DNA of 64,000 nt from Microbotryomycetes sp. JL201. Taxonomy: Eukaryota > Basidiomycota > Microbotryomycetes. Below, piece by piece: positions 13,672 to 27,681 of this stretch; position 1 is the stretch's first letter, and each line of letters opens with the position of its first letter. A model generated the notes under the pieces. That model saw only the letters and a list, made by a program, of their open reading frames with translations. It made no database searches and was not told the DNA's origin. Both the position numbers and the translations under genes were made by a program. The stretch is from assembly GCA_033819885.1 (NCBI GenBank), contig JAQYUZ010000015.1, positions 62,001-126,000 of the forward strand, given 5' to 3'.

Positions 13672-14078
13672 CTTGTCGAGCGACAAGTATGGTGCGGAAC
13701 GTTGACAGTCCAACCGAGGTGGAAAAAGGAGCATCGCCTCGGAATCTGCGCGCGAAAAAGCAGCGTCATAGCTCCAGGACTCAGGAGTCAGGCCTCTCGT
13801 TACAAAAGGGGTCCGTGCCCAAGAACAATCGTCAGCAGAAACACACTCGACAACGCGATCATGGCCGACTTGAAACCCTAGATAGCTCGTGTTGCGCTCA
13901 TCTCGGCCCCATTGATCGACAAAAAGCTGCCCCGCAGAGGACGGACTCACGGACCCGAGAGAGGGGGATGAAAGAAAGTGTCCATGGCACACATCCAGTC
14001 TACATGACCCAGGTATTCTCACACAAAGAAAGAACGAGAAGGAGAAGGAAAAGACGAAGGAGAACGCTTGGAAAGGCT
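13672..14078. other. Intergenic, coiled-coil gene 5' side / GFA1 3' side
   Basis: About 400 bp holding the presumed promoter of the coiled-coil gene and the 3' UTR of GFA1. I see no further gene. The purine-rich AAAGAAAGAACGAGAAGGAG stretch near 14025 is probably transcribed flank. Confidence 0.5.
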
Positions 14079-16817
<2,739 letters not shown>

Positions 16818-17832
16818 GTCGGCCTGGGCGTGTGCCGAGCTGGTGAGTGATCGATCAACCGTGCGCGGACGGAAGCAAGAATGTCAGTTTTTGATGGAGA
16901 GACGCGGACCCGAGAAGGGTTTGAGAGGCTTCTTCAGTCCAATTTGAGGTGTAGACTGGACCGGCCTGAGCTTGACATGGTTCTGTGCGCGTTTCGTCTG
17001 GTCGCTGTCCCAAAGAGGGCGCAGACAAACTCCTGACGGCGAAACCCGACGGGTGCCGGCTGCCAGCCTCGAATCGTCGATGACTATGTTGAATGTGGTC
17101 GTGGTCTTTGCTGTGCCGGTGTCATACGGGCGAGCGTGCAAGCAGGAACGAGGCTTGGCACAGGAGCCACCTGAGCTCCGACCCATTCAATGCGCGCGGA
17201 TGCTGTTCGAGCGCTTCAGAGAAGGCTGAACAATCAAACCAGCGTTCCCGAGCCTGGTTCTAGTGCGTTTGACGCCATGGCTAGTCCCGGAACCGCGCGC
17301 GTCGCGACGACCCAGTTGAACGACACGCAAACGCGGGCGTCAAGGGATACAAGGCATCCGTTACGAGCACGGTACCATCCAATAGCTCCAAAATGTTGGG
17401 CCGGGCAGTCATCCACTCAAGCTTGCTCACCTTTGCTGGGTTACGCGAAGGAGAAGGCAAACGAGCTCGGCGCCGCGCGCACACACGAAATTCAACTAAA
17501 GTGGAGCACGTCCAGGTAGTACACGGGTGGGAGGAAGTAGGATATCAGACAAGCTCAAGCGCCCAACCCCAAGTGGTTTGCAATACCAAAAATCGCACTG
17601 CCTCTGGCTCGCCCGCCCGGTACGCCGGGTAGTGGCGGTGTCTGGCGTTACACCGCCAAACGTGGCTGGTCCGCACGGCGCCAGACCCGCCATCATGCCA
17701 ACCGAGGTTGAATCAACAGTCTACACCTTCTCTCGCGACGGCGATTGAGAGGCAGTGCCATTCAAACCTCAAAAGGGCAGGTTTACAACACAAGATCGAG
17801 GTCCCGCAAAAACGCCGTCACGAGAACAAAGC
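16818..17832. other. Intergenic, GFA1 promoter and RRP6 3' flank
   Basis: About 1 kb between the GFA1 start and the RRP6 stop, both minus-strand genes. Several open frames occur but none shows recognisable or spliced coding sequence. A 9-bp perfect inverted repeat, TGGCGGTGT (17633-17641) and ACACCGCCA (17650-17658), with an 8-nt loop lies here; a shorter one (CCCGG TACG CCGGG) sits just before it. Confidence 0.5.
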
Positions 17833-20759
17833 TCAAAACGTCCTCTGAGCATTCCCTTTGCCTTGCTTTGGGGCGGTCGTCAACGGTCTTTTAAACGCAC
17901 TCTGATCCAACTGGAAACCTCCACCTCCGCCGACCTTGTCTCCCTTCTTGGCCTTCTTGGCACCTTTCTTGCTGTTACCGGTCGAAGATACCGACTCTTT
18001 GACAAAGTCAGGCTCGGCGTCGAGTACGCTCTTGGCCTTCTCATAGTCAAATGGAGCCGGCGCCGCTCGTCCACCTTTTTCCATCTTGACTTTCTTCTCC
18101 TTCTTGGTTTTCGCGGACTTCTCTGAACCGTCGACTTGCGTAGCGTCGAAGGTCGCCTTGCGCTTCTTGGGCTTGTCGTCTTTGACCGAGGAAACGATCA
18201 AGACGTCATCACCCGCCGGAGTCGAGCGGCGCGACGTCTCTTGTGAAGCCGTCATGGCACCCGAGGGCTTTGCAAACGTGTGGTCGCCCGTCAATGCTGC
18301 CGATCTGTTTTCGTCATCAACCGGTGCAATAGGCTGTTTCGGATCGACGTCCATGCGTTCTTCGACCACAGCCACGGAAGTGGGCACGATCTGGCCTCTG
18401 AGAGACTGTACGCGAGCAGACATGAGCGTCGAAATGTGAACAGGATGGCTATCAAACTCACCGTAGCCAACCCTCCACCGAGGACGAGTGACGAATATAC
18501 ACGTTCAACGACTTGGGCGACAGAGCTTTCATCCGTCTGCTTGCCCTTGCTCTTTGTCGTCTGTGACGAGCCAAAGAATGAGCTCGTCTTGGTGATCGAT
18601 ACTAGGGGTCTCGCAGACGCCACAGAAGTTGCTTGTCGCTTTGTACTTTTGTCCTCACGACCAAAGAGTGTCGAGGACGACGCAGCAGAGACGGCTGTCG
18701 AGCTCGACGCGGTCGCGTTCGCGTCCGTGTTCCACAATCCAGCGACAGGTCGAACGGCAGGCACGTCCGTTCCTCCTTGTCTTGCCAAACCATCCTCAAA
18801 CGTCACGACAACCTCGTCCGCGCTCTCCCTGGTGTCGTCGTATTGTTCTACAACGCTTCGAACGATTCTGACAACCTCGTCTTTACGTTTCCTCACAATT
18901 TCGCTCACGCCATTGTTGCGAGCGCCCAAAACTTTAAGCAACTCTACGCCGTCAACTGGCTTCTTGTCTGCGATCGACCACAGTCCGTCGTTCGACATGA
19001 TGTATCTCACGCCTTCGTCCAACTCTCGAGCGACGCGCTCCCTCCAAGCATGCACGGCTTTCAGTATTTCCAACTTGACCTCGTTTGGTCCCCAGCCCGT
19101 CTTGATCGGCAACGTCGGAATCGCTCGAGCGGTAGCGTATGCTTTCAGTTGTTGACGACGAGCCAAAATTTGTAGCCAACCTGATTCGTAATGACCCGTT
19201 TCGGCATCATAAGGTGTAATCGAAAACACATTGCTGGACGTCTCGATTGATCGGTTGTACACATCAAGTAAAGGCGCGGGTTCTTCCAAGGTAGAAGACG
19301 ATGATGCGTCCCTTTGCTTCTCCTTTGCCAACAATTGCAATCGCAAGTGGTCGTACACATCCAATAAAAAGTGAGTGTCGGATCGGGCGTAGTGTAGCAT
19401 CTCTTGTGGAAGAGGCCGGATACGCCAGTCTGCAATTTGGTAACGCTTGTCCGCTTCGAACCCGACGAACCTTTGCAGGAGGGATGCGAGGCTGTGTTGT
19501 TGGTAGCCGAGGACATGCGTAGCATGATAGGTATCAAAGAGGCCGACGACATACAGGCCAAAGTCGCGTTGAAGCCAGATCATATCCGAATGCGCACCGT
19601 GAAAGACCTGCCGAGCGAAGGGCTGTCAGCATCGGCCACTGAACTTGAACTATCAGCTGACCTTGACCCAGCTTGGATCAGTTAAGAACACGTTGAGCCG
19701 TTCGAGGTTGTCCCTGACGGTTGGCTCGAGCACATCAATGACGTAGTCCTTGTCGCGCGTGCTCAACTGGAGAGGGAAAAGGGGCCACCTCAGCATACTT
19801 GTCACACAGGCAGCATGAGGCGGCATGAGCACTCTCACCTGCATGAGACAAGTAAAGCCTGCCCAGCTGCGATGATCATGGTGCTCCAAATCGATCGCTA
19901 GTTGCCTTTTTGTCTCGTTCTCGCCGACTTTGCGAATCTCGTTGATCATTCTCGTCAGTCCGTCTTGATCTGAAACCATCGAAAATGAAACCTCGTCGAA
20001 ACTGGTTGGTGTTGGCCGAACAGGCTCAGCTGGCGCGAGGAACAAGCTTTGTGGCGGAGTGAGCTCGCCAAGTTCTGCGCTATACGGATGCTTGTATCGC
20101 ATATAAGACGGCGGAGAAGTACCTGTCACCAGCTGGAACTTGTCTGTCGGCGTGTGCAGCTCTGCTTCGAGCCAGTCGACAGGTTTGACCGTGGCGTTCG
20201 GTTTTAGGCGCAGGACGGGGGTCCACAGTGGTTGTGCCTGCGCAGAAGCGTCTAGCAAAGGTGCGCGAAGCTTGAGCCTCTCTGGGAATGCCAATTGAGG
20301 CTTTTCGAGGTTTACGGCGTGCAGGATTGAGCTTGCGAGCTTTGGTTGCTGCTGCTTGCCTGCGGCGTTTAGGGCAGCCGACAGTGTTGACGCCTGGCCC
20401 GGCGCCGAGGTATGCGATTGCTGCTTGTGTTTGCCGATGCCAAAGTGCCGTTCGATTGCGTCGTCGGCGTGCTCGAGTAGCGGCTCGCACCAGTCGACAA
20501 CGTTCCTGTACTCGCCGTCTCTGACCAGGTCGCCGTCGAGTTGGACCGCCTCGCCATGCGACCACGCCAACACTTTTGTGACGAGCGCCAAGACGCGGTC
20601 TGCGTGCGTATCGAGCGACCTGGCGAGCTTGCGCGACAATGTGCGCTCAAAACTCAGGTCTGCGCCGTCTGGCAGCTCGCTTGCGGCCGTCGTCGGCGGC
20701 ACGAGCGCATCCTCGAGCCGGCTGAGCAATTGGACGCTGTCGACCGTGCCCGAGCTCAT
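17833..20759 (-). CDS. RRP6: Nuclear exosome 3'-5' exoribonuclease RRP6
   Basis: Nuclear exosome-associated distributive exonuclease that trims rRNA, snoRNA and other nuclear RNA. Domains in order: PMC2NT-like N-terminus (SVQLLSRLEDALV, LARSLDTHADRVLALV), DEDDy exonuclease (Exo I AIDLEHHDHRSWAGFTCLMQ with the acidic Asp/Glu pair; VVGLFDTYHATHVLGYQQ; Exo III LHYARSDTHFLLDVYDHLR with Tyr), and HRDC (ARRQQLKAYATARAIPTLP to VELLKVLGARNNGVSEIV). A lysine-rich low-complexity tail (KKGAKKAKKGDK) ends at 17833. I prefer ATG 20759 (MSSGTVDSVQLLSRL) to the in-frame ATG at 20879 because yeast and human proteins begin close to the PMC2NT domain. Introns lie near 19790-19850, 19580-19660 and 18408-18461. 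It is transcribed divergently from the ZIP gene, about 250 bp away. Confidence 0.93.
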
Positions 20760-21012
20760 GGTCTCGCGCTGTTGCATGAGCTTTTTTTCGGCGCAGACGA
20801 GCCGAGCCAGCAAGGGCCTGAGCTCAAAAACCCCGAACGGCCAGCTCTGTCCCCGTTCGTACACACTCGCCGCCCACATACAGGCCCGAGTCGCGCACGC
20901 AGACTCAGTAAGCTCTCGCGGCTTAGTTACGGACCAACGAGCTCATTCTAGTGCCGCGACTGCGTTTGCTCCCACAGTGGGACTCCAGCGCTTGCTCGTC
21001 CTGAGCGGATCA

Positions 21013-22430
21013 ATGCTCCTGGCAACCTTGATCGCCAGCTTTGCACCCTTGTACTTGAATCTATCGCCGCAAAGGGTCGCCCAGGTATCGACCTACTCCA
21101 CGTGAGCCTGCTTCCGTGTCTCGGTCGAACGATCGTCCGCAGTTCGCCCAGACGAGTGCTGATCTCGACAATCGGGGTTTTGCAGCGGCCTTTTGCTCGG
21201 AGCGGCAAGTCACAATCTTGACTGAGCCGAAAGAGCCGTCATGTCCGGGCTGACACTCGTGTGGCGCGCATGCACAGGCCTTGACGGTCGTCATCCCAGA
21301 GGGCGTCGCAGCCGTGTTTGCAAACAGTGTCTCGGACAGCAACAAGCATCACCAGCACGACACACTCGACACTGACAGACACCACGTGGACGGGCACGCG
21401 CACAACGCGCACGACAATGCAAAGTGGCTCGGTCTCAGCCTGCTTGCCGGATTCATCCTCATGTGCGCGCCCTAGGCCTCATCACAACAACATTCGAGAA
21501 ATGCGACTAACGGGCAAGTCTTGCATCTCTGACACAATCAGGTACATCATAGACTCGGCTCACAAGCACGACCCGCCATCTCATGGACCGCCGCGACGAA
21601 AGAGCCGCGCCACCTTGTACCGCAGCGCATCGCATCATTCCGAACTCGAGCCACTCTCAAGAGAAGCGAATAGTGCAGACAGAAGCGACTTCGCTTGGGA
21701 GGAAGCGCGTGCATACTCTCCGGCAGGACACGATCGGCCTTCGAGGCCGCTTTTGTCTCGCTCGTCAACCCAGTCGTCCGTCACGTCATCAATCGCCGCC
21801 GAACGCGCATCCCATGCATTCTCAACCGTTGTGGGCCTACTCGTGCATTCTATTGCAGACGGCGTCTCGCTCGGCGCGTCGTCAATGTCGTCTGCCACTT
21901 CAGACGCCGGCCCGTCTACGTCTAGCGTAGACGACGTCTCTCTCGACCTGATCATCTTTCTCGCCATCATGGTACACAAAGCTCCTGCCGCTTTCGCTTT
22001 GTCTTCACTGTTGCGTTCATCCTGCGTTTCCAACTTTTTCCGGTACAGGTCATTGTTGGCATTCTCGTTGGCGGCGCCGTTCGGTGCAATTTTGACGTAT
22101 GTGTTTCTCAACATGATTGGTGCAGACAGTTCAAGCCAAATTGGCTGGTGGACCGGCATCGTCTTGGTGTTTTCCGGCGGAACGTTCTTGTTTGTGGCGA
22201 CGCACGTCATGCAAGACGATCAATCAAATTCTTCAAACCAACCAGAACATTATGGTGGTACGACGAATGGTAGAAACTCGACAGGTTCGTCTATGGAAGA
22301 CGATTTTGACCAACACCATCACGCCGTGGGTGTTTCTTCTCGATTGGGCAAGATGGCCCTCGTCATCTCTGGCATGATCACTCCGTTCGTGTTGACTACG
22401 TTGATAGGCAGTCACGGACATGCCCACTGA
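21013..22430 (+). CDS. ZIP-family metal transporter, SLC39A9/ATX2-like
   Basis: Membrane transporter for divalent metal (Zn or Mn) of the ZIP9 type, which acts at Golgi or plasma membrane in other eukaryotes; location here is inferred. Exon 1 (21013-21101) encodes MLLATLIASFAPLYLNLS and VAQVSTYS. A 19-nt microexon (21186-21204) supplies TGLLLGA. It is followed by an intron with a GC donor (21205-21277, GCAAGT...CACAG), then exon 3 from 21278 with ALTVVIPEGVAAVFA, a His-rich loop (HHQHD, HHVDGHAHNAHD) and WLGLSLLAGFILM. The last exon, from about 21541, has VGLLVHSIADGVSLGAS and LAIMVHKAPAAFALSS, the metal-site helices (HSxxDG and HKxP), and ends TPFVLTTLIGSHGHAH. The fit of TGLLLGAALTVVIPEG to the family consensus supports the microexon. 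Confidence 0.85.
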
Positions 22431-22570
22431 GTCGGTTGCGCCTTTGTTTCATGGTTGCTGTTTGTTGTATCCCAAAACGTGCGAGAATAGAATTGTGTGG
22501 CAAGCAAGACGTCAAATCATCTACCTGAGCAACCTCTACAAGCAGCCTTTCTCTTTGGCCTGCAACTTCG

Positions 22571-24225
<1,655 letters not shown>

Positions 24226-24610
24226 CCTGTCCGAGGTCCTGTGGCCTGCAGAAGCGGATGTTGGGAGGCGTCATTTTTGAATTTTCCTTTCGGGCTCCGG
24301 TCCGGGCGCAGGCGGAAACATGACTTGTGCTCACACTGCGGAATCTCAGGCTCGAAAGAAAGTCAATATTGCACATAGCTTGCTGCACGACGCTGACTGG
24401 CAATCACGCTAAAGGTGGCCGCACGAGATAGGAGGTGCACGATTCATCACATCTGGCATGAAAGCATTTCATTATTGAATTGTCTCATCCGGGCCTTTTA
24501 AAAGGAGAGCTCAGAGGCTTCTCTGTGAACGTGCACGTGATCTTGTCCTGGTGGGGCCGACTCGAGCCACCTCCGGCCACTCATCGAACCCGTTGAGCCT
24601 CCAAAGCCCG
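24226..24610. promoter_or_regulatory. Shared divergent promoter, ADE12 / septin-like gene
   Basis: This 385-bp region separates the two divergent start codons. It contains a 12-bp palindrome CCTTTTAAAAGG (24494-24505), whose TTTTAAAA core is TATA-like and about 105 bp upstream of the plus-strand ATG, and an E-box core CACGTG at 24534-24539. Function is inferred from position only. Confidence 0.35.
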
Positions 24611-27118
24611 ATGGACGACAGCTACGAGTTTGACGGCAGCATAATATCGCTGTCATCGTTTGCTACCGAGGAAGGCGGGCAAGCAAATGCTACAAACGTC
24701 GCCGCAAGCTTGACGAGCTCGGCGGAGGGCGCGCCATGGGCGATCGATCAGCCAGCATTGGCCGTTGTCGCGTCAGCGGAATCAGGTTTGATCACGCGAG
24801 AGTGCTCGCCTGAACCGAGACTGGCGACCCGGGACGGCGCAGGGGCGTTGGGTGCAGCCAGAAGCGCACAGGACGCGCACGCCCAAGTCAGCGCTCACGC
24901 GACTACGGTCCAGCGTACACCATCTTTACAATCAGACGGATTGGACAGGCAGAGTCTAGCTGAGGCAGTCACATCGAGAGCCCTCGAGCGTGCACAAGAC
25001 AATCGAGTGCCGCCACCCGCCCCCGCTGCCTCCACATCGAGCAGCGACGCGCCACAGCTCGGCTCGTCGGCAGCCAAACTCAAGCTCGACGAACGCTCGA
25101 CGTGTAGCAGGCAATCTTCGAAGCAGCGCTTGCGCGTCGACACGACAGACAGTTCAAGCGACCATTCGGGCACGAGCTCGGGTCCTGAAGATGTCAGCAA
25201 TCTGATGATGCCAAGCATGCGCCTTGGCGGCCACAACGAAGGTGGACCAAGGATGTGGTCTCACAGCGGCAGTCAGACTAACGTATATGGCCTCGCCGCG
25301 CCATCACTAGACCCGGCAAAGGTTTTGGTCGTCGGCAAGACCAGCGAGTATCGGGCGACGCTAGCAACCCTTCTCGACTCGGCACAGGAAGGTTCAGACC
25401 ACATGTCTATGTCATTCGTCTCGACGCAATTCTCAGAGCGGTCACGCACATCCAGCAGGCACGTCTTGTCCGACGAGCTCGACGAGCTCTTGATTGAGCT
25501 ACCAGGACACTCGGATTACGCTACATTCGTGCACCCGCCATCATCGTCCACGACAGCCGGAGAGCTCCAAGATGTGCTTCGTGCGCCGCTCGAACGACTA
25601 GAGGCCATTGTCAATCGCAGTTACCCTTCTACGTCGCGCTTGCTCGAAGTCGCGTTAAGAGCGGGCAGCGGCGAAATTGAGGCGTGCTTTATGCTCATGT
25701 CCTCTCGTAAGCTGTTGCCCAAACCTCTGAGAACTCTGACGCTGACCCTACAACTTTCAGCTCCCACGGCGGCAGAAGTGGCATACGCAAGAACTTTGTC
25801 GCAAGTCGTCCCTTTATTCCCCATCCTTGTCTTGCCGCCGAATCCAGGCGGAAAGCTGCAAAAGACCCAAATGCTCGTCAACGCTGTCGCCCAGCAACTG
25901 ACAACGGCGGGCGTTCGATGGGTTTCTGCTATCGACTGCCACGACCGAAATAGCAGAACTCGAGCCCTGCACTTATTGCCGCACGAGCTGTTTGCATTTT
26001 CCGAATTTGAACATTCGTCTCTTGCAACCGAAACTTCGTCCTTGGCATCGTCTCAAGAGCTACCGCCGCCGCCGTCTCCGACAGCGAGCACAAGACCGCC
26101 AAGCTCGACGGGATCTCGATCGGCGTCGCCCGCGGGCACACACGACTTGGTTAGACTGCGCACCTTTGTCAACACATTGACCTCTCGCGAGCGCCTGCGC
26201 AAGCTCAAGGCGCTGTCATTTCTCGATTGGCGAGAGGTTGAAGTTGCGGCCCGAGGACACCATTTGGCCGAGATCGAGAGTCTGCCGAGCGAATGGAATG
26301 AGACAGCTGCTTGTTCCGATGGCCTCGACACCAGCAGAGACGGCGAGATAGAGTACAGCAAGCGCGTCGCTGAGCGGCGCATCGCCCTCGCTATTCGCAA
26401 GCGACCAGAGGTGGCACCGTCGAAGGTGGCATTGCCCGATGACACTCCCTGTTCGCCTTCTGCTCGACGACGAGACACACTCACCATCGTACACAACGCG
26501 GATTCTGATGTTGATGACGATGAAAGCAGTCGCTTGGCCGACTACTTTAACCAGGCGCCTCAGTCGTCAGTACTGACAGAGTTGGCCGCCACTACGCCTC
26601 GTCCGCCGCCACTATCGCTGTCAGGGTCGTCACGATCTGCGCGATCGTCTTGCCAACCGAATACGGACGATGGTTCGTCGCTATCGGCACCGTCGCCTTT
26701 GATGCAAGAATCGTTTGTGCTCAGTGGCGTGTCATCACCTTCGAGCTCTATGATGTTGCTACACAGTGGTGACCCGTTTCACTTGCCTTCGCTGCTGCAC
26801 CTTGTCGGTCTCAATATCCGTCTCGCACTCTTGCCGAATGCTGCAGCGGGTAATGGTTCAAAAGTGACGACGTGTGCGAAGTTTGACCAGTCCAACGCGA
26901 CCGAGCTCGGCAAACCGACGACGACTGTGACGAGTGACGGCCCAGGTTCGATGCTCGCAGGCTCAAACTTGCGTCGATGGTTTTCGGCAGCGGCGTTGTT
27001 TGGCGTCGTTTTTTTGGCAGGCATGGTTTGTGGCGCTCGGCATCCGCAGCACGCGTTGGCTTCCGGACTGAATGGGTCGCATTGGTCGGTGTGGCGCAGC
27101 GTGCGTGCTGTCGTTTGA
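24611..27118 (+). CDS. Divergent septin-like protein with degenerate GTPase motifs and a C-terminal membrane segment
   Basis: Single-exon gene of about 835 residues, starting at ATG 24611 (MDDSYEFDGSIISL); the frame stays open upstream but without ATG. The N-terminal 230 residues are serine-rich. Residues about 235-560 follow the layout of a septin G domain: VLVVGKTSEYRATLATLLDS occupies the P-loop position with GKS replaced by YRA, LLIELPGHSDYATF the DTPG position, IEACFMLMSSRKLLPKPLR the VHCCLYFI..GHGLKPLD segment, and LFPILVLPPNPGGKL the AKAD position. RLRTFVNTLTSRERLRKL matches the end of the domain. Every nucleotide-contacting motif is changed, so a pseudo-GTPase is likely. A hydrophobic segment (FSAAALFGVVFLAGMVCGA) near the C-terminus predicts a tail anchor. 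No septin C-terminal coiled coil is seen. The septin relation is my inference from motif order and spacing. Confidence 0.72.
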   Translation: MDDSYEFDGSIISLSSFATEEGGQANATNVAASLTSSAEGAPWAIDQPALAVVASAESGLITRECSPEPRLATRDGAGALGAARSAQDAHAQVSAHATTVQRTPSLQSDGLDRQSLAEAVTSRALERAQDNRVPPPAPAASTSSSDAPQLGSSAAKLKLDERSTCSRQSSKQRLRVDTTDSSSDHSGTSSGPEDVSNLMMPSMRLGGHNEGGPRMWSHSGSQTNVYGLAAPSLDPAKVLVVGKTSEYRATLATLLDSAQEGSDHMSMSFVSTQFSERSRTSSRHVLSDELDELLIELPGHSDYATFVHPPSSSTTAGELQDVLRAPLERLEAIVNRSYPSTSRLLEVALRAGSGEIEACFMLMSSRKLLPKPLRTLTLTLQLSAPTAAEVAYARTLSQVVPLFPILVLPPNPGGKLQKTQMLVNAVAQQLTTAGVRWVSAIDCHDRNSRTRALHLLPHELFAFSEFEHSSLATETSSLASSQELPPPPSPTASTRPPSSTGSRSASPAGTHDLVRLRTFVNTLTSRERLRKLKALSFLDWREVEVAARGHHLAEIESLPSEWNETAACSDGLDTSRDGEIEYSKRVAERRIALAIRKRPEVAPSKVALPDDTPCSPSARRRDTLTIVHNADSDVDDDESSRLADYFNQAPQSSVLTELAATTPRPPPLSLSGSSRSARSSCQPNTDDGSSLSAPSPLMQESFVLSGVSSPSSSMMLLHSGDPFHLPSLLHLVGLNIRLALLPNAAAGNGSKVTTCAKFDQSNATELGKPTTTVTSDGPGSMLAGSNLRRWFSAAALFGVVFLAGMVCGARHPQHALASGLNGSHWSVWRSVRAVV

Positions 27119-27168
27119 GAGGGAGAGAGTGTGTGAGAGAGAGAGAGAGAGTGTGTGTGTCTGTGTGC
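27119..27168 (+). repeat. GA/GT microsatellite
   Basis: Imperfect GA then GT dinucleotide run starting at the last codons of the septin-like gene (gagggagagagtgtgtgag followed by GA and GT repeats). Confidence 0.8.
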
Positions 27169-27681
27169 GTTAAATGATCTGGTGCTGCTTGTGCTACCTA
27201 GTCTGTTGATTGTTTTTTTCTATTTCGTCCTTTCCTGAATCCGTCTTTGTTAAATGTCGGCTGTAGCGTGCGTATTTGCCAGGCTTGTTCGCGAGGTTGT
27301 TTTTGCTTGTTGCGAGGTCGAGTGTGTTGTGCCCGTTTCGTATTGGCGTTCTTCTGAAGCAATTTTCTCGGGTTTCCCCCCACCTGTCTGTGGCCCGCGA
27401 CTCGCTTCGCTCCCCTGGGTTGAGCAACACACCGCGACCGGGACCGCCCCTTTGTCGTCACACTGCGCCTGCTCGAGTGCGACGCACAAGACTGTTTCGC
27501 CTGCTTACACTGTTTGTGCGGCCGAGTGACCGTGTGTGTGTGTGTGGCTGTTCGCTGCGCGCTGGCGTCACCCGACCACGCCTTCGTCCGCCGTCCGACA
27601 ACGCGCCCGCGCCGTCCACACCTCGTCAACTCTTGAAAGAAAAAGCAAAAACACAACACTCCCGTCCCGCGCGAGTGAGCG
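27119..27681. other. Intergenic, 5' flank of CDC55
   Basis: 560 bp between the septin-like stop and the CDC55 start. It opens with a (GA)n/(GT)n microsatellite and has a second short GT tract near 27530. The rest is pyrimidine-rich on the plus strand and probably the CDC55 promoter and 5' UTR. Confidence 0.5.

Noticed and set aside
24494-24505. CCTTTTAAAAGG as a MADS-box CArG site
   Set aside because: The A/T core is eight bases rather than six; a TATA-like role is as likely, so it is only noted in the promoter entry.
24551-24610. A longer N-terminus for the septin-like protein starting before 24611
   Set aside because: The frame is open but begins with GTG; the first ATG is at 24611.
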